This document shows positions 6,962 through 7,103 of a DNA stretch of 7,103 bases, piece by piece. Position numbers and translations under genes: made by a program. Each line of letters starts with the position of its first letter. Position 1 is the first letter of the stretch. This DNA comes from Nitriliruptoraceae bacterium (GTDB taxonomy: Bacteria; Actinomycetota; Nitriliruptoria; Nitriliruptorales; Nitriliruptoraceae), in assembly GCA_003554005.1 (NCBI GenBank), contig PWEU01000038.1, positions 1 through 7,103 on the forward strand, in the 5' to 3' direction. The notes under the pieces were generated by a model. That model had not been told where the DNA came from, did no database searches, and saw only the letters and a program-made list of their open reading frames with translations.

Positions 6962-7103
6962 GTGATCCTGCTCGCTGCGGAGGCGTCCGGGGTCGCCAAC
7001 GAGGTCGTCACGACGACCTCGGGGGTGATCGGGCTCGCCTGGCTCATCCCCGTGCTGCCGTTCCTGGGCTTCCTGCTCGTCCTCGCGACGACCCGGGCGC
7101 TCG
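6962..7103 (+). CDS. nuoL: NADH-quinone oxidoreductase subunit L, N-terminal part (partial)
   Basis: An open frame starts at GTG 6962, one nucleotide after the nuoK stop, and runs off the window end with 47 codons visible. NuoL (ND5 homologue) is the distal antiporter-like proton-pumping subunit. The visible part has a short polar leader (MILLAAEASGVANEV) and then LAWLIPVLPFLGFLLVL (residues 25-41), which matches the first membrane helix of NuoL, typically W-L-I-P-x-L-P-x-x-G. The position after nuoK agrees with standard nuo order. The antiporter core and its key Lys and Glu residues lie outside the window. NuoM and NuoN are less likely, given the order and the helix-1 motif. Confidence 0.88.
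   Translation, partial: MILLAAEASGVANEVVTTTSGVIGLAWLIPVLPFLGFLLVLATTRAL
7000..7021. repeat. Perfect 10-bp inverted repeat with 2-nt spacer inside nuoL
   Basis: CGAGGTCGTC and GACGACCTCG are exact reverse complements separated by AC. In RNA this could fold as a 9-bp stem with a CACG tetraloop. It lies 38 nucleotides after the nuoL start, in codons for roughly NEVVTTTS. No T-run follows, so it is not an intrinsic terminator. It may be a chance product of the GC-rich codon use. Confidence 0.5.

Overview
The window is an interior slice of a bacterial nuo operon, which encodes the proton-pumping NADH:quinone oxidoreductase (respiratory complex I, NDH-1). All genes lie on the + strand in the canonical order: the 3' end of a gene best read as nuoE, then complete nuoF, nuoG, nuoH, nuoI, nuoJ and nuoK, then the 5' end of nuoL. 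The DNA is very GC-rich (about 70% by eye) with strong G/C preference at third codon positions and several GTG starts. The NuoI ferredoxin core, the ~413-residue NuoH with a C-terminal extension, the ~266-residue NuoJ with a long polar tail and the ~816-residue NuoG all resemble actinobacterial complex I. I infer an aerobic or facultative Actinomycetota member, possibly a deep-branching class; the genus cannot be read from this sequence.

Layout: 1-38 nuoE tail; 40-1413 nuoF (FMN and NADH site, cluster N3); 1416-3866 nuoG (clusters N1b, N4, N5 and N7 plus a cofactor-less molybdopterin-oxidoreductase fold); 3866-5107 nuoH (membrane subunit forming the quinone site with the Q module); 5104-5856 nuoI (clusters N6a and N6b); 5857-6657 nuoJ; 6661-6960 nuoK; 6962-7103 start of nuoL. 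Junctions are +1 nt, +2 nt, 1-nt overlap, 4-nt overlap, 0 nt, +3 nt and +1 nt, so there is no intergenic space for an internal promoter or terminator. Most Shine-Dalgarno sequences sit inside the last codons of the preceding gene, which points to a single transcript with translational coupling.

How the parts work together: NADH gives a hydride to FMN on NuoF. Electrons pass through N3 (NuoF), N1b, N4 and N5 (NuoG), then N6a and N6b (NuoI), to N2 on NuoB (outside the window) and on to quinone at the NuoB/NuoD/NuoH interface. The energy drives proton movement through NuoH, NuoJ, NuoK and the antiporter-like subunits beginning with NuoL. Every iron-sulfur ligand expected in NuoF, NuoG and NuoI is present, as are the two key NuoK glutamates, so the complex looks functional.

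I found no previously undescribed system here. The points most worth a second look are modest: a hydrophobic, probably membrane-spanning N-terminal helix on NuoI; a two-cysteine extracytoplasmic loop and an acidic, His-ending tail on NuoJ; an internal Shine-Dalgarno that makes the nuoG start uncertain; an SD-spacer 10-mer shared by two gene junctions; and a perfect 10-bp inverted repeat just inside nuoL.
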